64,000 nucleotides of DNA from Ailurus styani. Lineage: Eukaryota > Chordata > Mammalia > Carnivora > Ailuridae. The translations under genes and the position numbers were made by a program. The notes below the pieces were generated by a model, which was given only the letters and a program-made list of their open reading frames with translations, had not been told where the DNA came from and made no database searches. How positions within the stretch are numbered: position 1 is the first letter of the stretch; every line of letters starts with the position of its first letter. Below are positions 60,162 through 64,000 of the stretch, piece by piece. The DNA is taken from NCBI GenBank assembly GCA_002007465.1, contig LNAC01000378.1:1027007-1091006 (forward strand). The letters run 5' to 3'.

Positions 60162-60410
60162 GCTTGGAAACAGAAAGCCAGCATTATCCAAGGATTTTTC
60201 TTCCTTCTATTTCTGCATCTTTTAAGTGTGATCTCTGTGGCTTTAAGATCTCGTAATTCGAGTGGGTTCCACCGTTATCTAAGAAAAGTTGTCGAAACGC
60301 TTTGCTCTGCAAGCCCCAGAAGAGAACTTATAAAAACGGAAGGCAGTAGCAGATGCAATTACGGATGTGGCTTAGCCCAGGGAACTGTGCAGAGCATACC
60401 GTCCTCAGCG
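60162..60410 (+). other. ARHGEF6: Probable ARHGEF6 5'UTR
   Basis: A long pyrimidine tract and TTTGTTTTGCAG end at 60161, a good acceptor if an upstream non-coding exon exists. Alternatively transcription starts here: a TATA-like TATAAAAA lies at 60329-60336. No CpG island is present, in contrast to RBMX. Confidence 0.45.
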
Positions 60411-60575
60411 ATGAATCCAGAAGAGCGAATCGTGACATGGCTTATATCCTTGGGAGTTTTAGATTCCCCCAAAAAGACCATCTGTGATCCGGAGGAGTTC
60501 TTGAAGTCCTCGCTGAAGAATGGGGTAGTGCTGTGCAAACTGATCAACAGACTTAGGCCTGGCTCTCTAGAAAAG
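60411..60575 (+). CDS. ARHGEF6: ARHGEF6 first coding exon (residues 1-55)
   Basis: Starts at ATG 60411 and ends GAAAAG|GTAAGG at 60575 on a codon boundary. The frame stays open upstream to at least 60006, so the start is chosen by homology to MNPEE rather than by an upstream stop. Confidence 0.94.
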
Positions 60576-62092
60576 GTAAGGGAAATGGGCAGTCTCTTTG
60601 CGATTGCTTACCACCAGAGAGCAGCAATAATGTAACCCTTGAGATGTTCTGTTGCCCGGGGCCTTGGTACGCTCCCATTTGAATCTCTTCCTAAGAGTTT
60701 GGCATTCTCTCTTGTTTTTGTAGTTTGTAAAACACAGAAAATGAAAGGTTATTCTCTAGCAGCTGGCCCCCAAATACAGTAAAACCGTGATACACCGTTG
60801 GTGCCAGGGGACAAGGAGAAAAATACCCGTATCGTTTGTTCTGTCACAGAGATGCGTGTTCTGCCTCCCCGTGTACCAAGGGCATATTTTGAACTTGGGG
60901 TATATCTGAGTCTGTGTAATCACTGGATGATTTATGACAGATATTGATGGCGTTTATTGACAGTTTGGCTCAAATCAATGTTGATTTTCTTCTCAAAGAA
61001 ATAAAATATCCTTTGAAACAGAGGCAACCAGGAGAAATAATCCAAAATGTCAGAAAAGGTTTGTTTAAACAATAGAAACCAGATGTATGTTTTGAATGCA
61101 GCATGTGTTCAAAGTGAAACTAACCTTAGTCTCTTGTAAAAAGCCCAAAGTTTTAATGTTGGAAAGCCATGATCACGAGGATGGGCAATTTCTAAAGTAG
61201 GCACTTTATGTAAGTTTAAAGGTCAAATCCCACAGCTATTTTCTTAAGGTTAACGGGATGTGACTATGAGCATAATATGAGTTCTTTTGCCTTCTTGAAC
61301 CAGTTTGTATTTTTATTGAGCAAATTGATTTCCTTCTAAGTTTCGTTGAACTTGAAAAAAACAGTCCTGAAGTGGTAGCACCGCGTACAGAACTGTAACC
61401 AAATGTAGCAAACAGTAAACGGGGAAACAGGATTTTAATAAATTACCGTGGGGTGGAGGGAGCAAGGTAATAGACTGAAAGCAAGAACCAAGCTCCAGGG
61501 CGCCTGGGTGGCTCAGTGGGTTAAAGCCTCTGCTTTCGGCTCAGGTCATGATCTCAGCGTCCTGGGATCGAGGCCCGCATGGGGCTCTCTGCTCAACAGG
61601 GAGCCTGCTTCCTCCTCTCCCTGTCTCTCTGCCTGCCTCTCTGCCTACTTGTAATTTCTCTCTCTGTGTCAGATAAATAAATAAAATCTTTAAAAAAAAA
61701 AAAAAGAACCAAGCTCCAAAAACCATCTGGATCCAATTTGCTACCCCCACACTTTGGCAGAAGGTGAAGAAAATGTTTGTCAGTAGACATAGATGGTCTG
61801 GGACTGAAAGTTTGGTGACATTTGAAACAGACCGACCGTTTAGACTGTGACGTCACTTCCTCCAGTGGTTATTTCTCTTCCTGGATTGACAGCAATGTGG
61901 CCCCCTCTCTTAAAAAGCCTACCTGTCTAGTCATCAGAACCCGAGGACTACGGTGTGCTTGGGATGGTATTGACAGTGTCCGAGTGACATCTGACTCTGT
62001 TTCTCTAGTACTGTTCAGAGCCCCAGACTGAAGCAGACTGCCTCAGCAACATCAATGACTTCCTGAAAAGATGTGCGACCCTTCAGGTGGAG
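60411..62092 (+). CDS. ARHGEF6: Rho guanine nucleotide exchange factor 6 (alpha-PIX), 5' part of spliced CDS
   Basis: ARHGEF6 activates Rac1/Cdc42 and links PAK kinases, GIT proteins and parvin at adhesions and in lymphocytes. Two exons are in the window, 60411-60575 (55 codons) and 62009-62092 (28 codons), joined in frame. They give residues 1-83, the N-terminal part of the calponin-homology domain that contacts parvin: [17 protein letters not shown], then [22 protein letters not shown], then QTEADC and INDFLK. The SH3, DH, PH and GIT-binding regions must lie beyond 64000. The start begins the canonical MNPEE with G at -3. Compared with the human protein as I remember it, I count about ten substitutions in these 83 residues, unlike the unchanged RBMX. 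No stop or frameshift interrupts it. ARHGEF7 is the only close alternative, but the RBMX neighbour and the MNPEE start favour ARHGEF6. Confidence 0.94.
60576..62008 (+). other. ARHGEF6: ARHGEF6 intron after first coding exon
   Basis: Contains one young CAN-SINE and otherwise unrecognised sequence. Confidence 0.8.
61498..61705 (+). mobile_element. CAN-SINE in ARHGEF6 intron
   Basis: Target AGAACCAAGCTCCA on both sides; sense to the gene; long A tail. Confidence 0.95.
62009..62092 (+). CDS. ARHGEF6: ARHGEF6 second coding exon (residues 56-83)
   Basis: The acceptor CTGTTTCTCTAG precedes 62009 and the donor GTAAGC follows 62092. It encodes [11 protein letters not shown] to CATLQVE, a family-typical CH segment of exactly 28 codons. 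Confidence 0.93.
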
Positions 62093-62593
62093 GTAAGCCC
62101 TGGGTTGATTTTGACCATTGAACAGGCGTAGCATATTATGGAAACCATGGTTAAGACTGGTGGTCTCCAGGGGTGGCTTGCTAGTGTGTCTTTTCCAGAA
62201 ACCAGTGCCCAAACCAAACCAAATCAAAACTCAGACTAGGATATCTTTGAATACAGCATCCGAGCCCTGGAAACAGGCTTCCGGTGACAGAGGTTGTGTG
62301 GGGAGCTTCCCTGCTAGGGGGAACTGGGTGCTCTTGGGGGTGGGGGGTGTCACTGTAATCCCCCTGAGCTGGGAAGAGAGGAAAGTACATTGTCCCTTTT
62401 TCCCATTAACCCTTTAGAACAGAGGCCTTGAACAGCCCAGAGAACCGGGCCCTGTGGTAGAAATTGTACATTAAATTACATTGCCTTGTTTTATATTATA
62501 TGGATTCTTAGAGTACGGAAGGGGGTATTGCTGGAAAGGAGGTGATCCTTTCCTTTTGTCTGAGTGTCAAATTACTTAACTTCTCTGTTTCTC

Positions 62594-62594
<1 letters not shown>

Positions 62595-62630
<36 letters not shown>
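62595..62630. repeat. (GT)n microsatellite in ARHGEF6 intron
   Basis: About sixteen GT units. Confidence 0.95.
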
Positions 62631-62896
62631 CATCTTTATTTGCAGAAGCAAAAACCATGGATAAGTAGCAATAGGAAATAGTCAAACAAATTATAGTACA
62701 TTCAAATGATGCCAAATTCTCTTACATTCATTTAAAAAAGATGGTAGGTTTTTTAACTTGAAGTATAGCTGACATATATAATATTATGTTAGTTTCAGAT
62801 GTACAGCATAGTGATTCGACAGTTCTGTACATTACACAATATTCTGTACATTACACCATAGTAAATGTAGCTACCATTTGTCACCACACAATATTA

Positions 62897-63101
62897 TTTT
62901 TTAAAGATTTATTTATTTGGGGGGGAGGGACAGAGGGAGAGAGACAATCCTGAAGTAGACTCCCTGCTGAGCGCAGAGCCCAGTGGGGGGGGGGGCTTGA
63001 CGATGGGCTTGACATGGGGCTTGGTGCCAGGACCCTGAGATCATGAGTTGAGCTGAAATCCAGAGTCGGCCGCCTAACTCACTGAGCCCCCCAGGCGCCC
63101 C
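62897..63101 (-). mobile_element. CAN-SINE, older form, inside L1
   Basis: AAAGATTTATTTATTTGGGG to GAGCCCCCCAGGCGCCCC. Confidence 0.9.
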
Positions 63102-63520
63102 TACAAGTTGCTACATTCCCTGTGCTGTACTTATCATCCCCGCACCTTACTTACTTTATAACTACAAGTTGGTGCCTCTTCGTCCCCTCCACCTCTTCTG
63201 TCTACCCCCTCGGTCCCCTCCCCTCTGGCAACCACCAGCTTATTCTCTGTATTTATAAGTCAGTTTCTGCTTTGTTTGGTTTTGTTTTCTAGATTCCACA
63301 TAGGAGTGAAATCATATGCTAATGGTCTGTCTTTGTCTGATTGATTTCACTTTGCATCATACCCTCTAGGTCCATCCATGTTGTCGCAAATGGCAGGATT
63401 TCATCCTTTTTGGTTGGGTGCATATATACTACACCTGTGTCCATTCATTTTTTGATGGACACTTGCGTGGCTTCCATATCTAAGCTATTGCAAAAAATGC
63501 TTTAATAAATGTATGAGTGC

Positions 63521-63690
63521 GGGGGCACCTGGGTGGCTTAGTGGATTAAGCTCCTGCCTTTGGCTCAGGTCATGATCTCAGGGTCCCCACATCGGGCTCT
63601 CTGCTCCGTGGGGAGCCTGCTTCCCTCTCTCCCTCTGTGCTCCCCTTGCTTGTCCTCTCTCTCTCTCAAATAAATAAAATTTGAAAAAAA
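63521..63690 (+). mobile_element. CAN-SINE inside L1
   Basis: Target AATGTATGAGTGCG on both sides. Confidence 0.94.
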
Positions 63691-63775
63691 ATGTATGAGT
63701 GCGTATCTTTTTCAAATTCGTGTTTTTGTTTTCTTCAGGCATTTGCCTCAGTGTTTTAAAGTTTTTAAATCTTTT

Positions 63776-63979
63776 TCTTTTTTTTTTTTTAAAGATTTTA
63801 TTTATTTATTTCACAGAGGGAGAGAGATCGCAAGGAGGCAGAGAGGCAGGCAGAGAGAGGGGGGGAAACAGGCTCCCTGCTGAGCAGAGAGCCCGATGTG
63901 GGCCTCGATCCCAGGACCCTGAGATCATGACCTGAGCCGAAAGCAGAGACTTTAACCCACTGAGCCACCCAGGCGCCCA
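63776..63979 (-). mobile_element. CAN-SINE, TTTCACAGAGG-tail group, inside L1
   Basis: TTTATTTCACAGAGGGAGAG and GCAAGGAGGCAGAGAGGCAG markers. Confidence 0.94.
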
Positions 63980-64000
63980 GAAGTGGATTTTTCTGATAGC

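Larger units (their letters stand above)
62093..64000 (+). other. ARHGEF6: ARHGEF6 intron after second coding exon (open at the right edge)
   Basis: Unique sequence and a (GT)n run are followed by an antisense L1 from about 62745 to the edge carrying three SINEs. I find no exon continuing the CH domain. Confidence 0.8.
62745..64000 (-). mobile_element. L1 3' region running to the right edge
   Basis: AACTTGAAGTATAGCTGACA, TTAGTTTCAGATGTACAGCA, CAACCACCAGCTTATTCTCT, TCTAGGTCCATCCATGTTGT, and after the last SINE AGAAGTGGATTTTTCTG. Three SINEs interrupt it. Confidence 0.85.

Noticed and set aside
59748..60191. 147-codon minus-strand frame upstream of ARHGEF6
   Set aside because: Its KKRRRRRR run comes from the pyrimidine tract on the other strand; no domain, and antisense to the likely 5'UTR.

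Overview
The window is ordinary nuclear DNA of a carnivoran mammal, most likely a mustelid (mink, ferret, badger group), from the X chromosome. About ninety tRNA-derived CAN-SINE copies (head GGGCGCCTGGGTGGCTCAG, body TCAGGTCATGATCTCAGGGT, tail AAATAAATAAAATC) are scattered on both strands. The abundant young form with AGTGGGTTAAAGCCTCTGCC is the basis for suggesting a mustelid; that is an inference from memory of the family. The gene pair RBMX then ARHGEF6, transcribed in the same direction, is the conserved mammalian Xq26.3 order.

Layout. 0-8.7 kb: intergenic L1, L2 and SINE debris. 8.7-9.5 kb: CpG-rich RBMX promoter with a CCAAT box, a TATA box and a non-coding first exon. 9.0-14.25 kb: complete RBMX gene. 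Its eight coding exons sum to 1176 nt (391 residues plus stop) with intact splice sites, and intron 2 carries the box C/D snoRNA SNORD61. 14.25-19.3 kb: a SINE-free tract downstream of the stop with several polyadenylation signals and at least one well-formed candidate exon, probably the extended or alternatively spliced 3' end of RBMX. 19.3-59 kb: intergenic sequence made mostly of antisense L1 pieces, sense L2/MIR, LTR-like segments, an antisense ERVL pol relic (about 33.5-36.5 kb), a sense ERV1 pol relic (about 37.7-38.3 kb), nested CAN-SINEs and an 849-base assembly gap inside a young L1. 60.4-64 kb: the first two coding exons of ARHGEF6 (N-terminal part of the calponin-homology domain). 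The gene continues past the right edge.

The two genes act separately. RBMX (hnRNP G) is a nuclear RNA-binding splicing regulator and host of a snoRNA that guides 18S rRNA methylation. ARHGEF6 (alpha-PIX) is a Rac/Cdc42 exchange factor linked to PAK, GIT and parvin.

I found no previously undescribed system. The observations most worth checking are a lineage-specific SINE 37 nt upstream of RBMX exon 6, the repeat-free RBMX 3' tract with candidate downstream exons, a small inversion that can be reconstructed from a split SINE and L1 at 31.8-32.06 kb, and an open frame continuing upstream of the ARHGEF6 start. Exact repeat family names need a repeat-library search.
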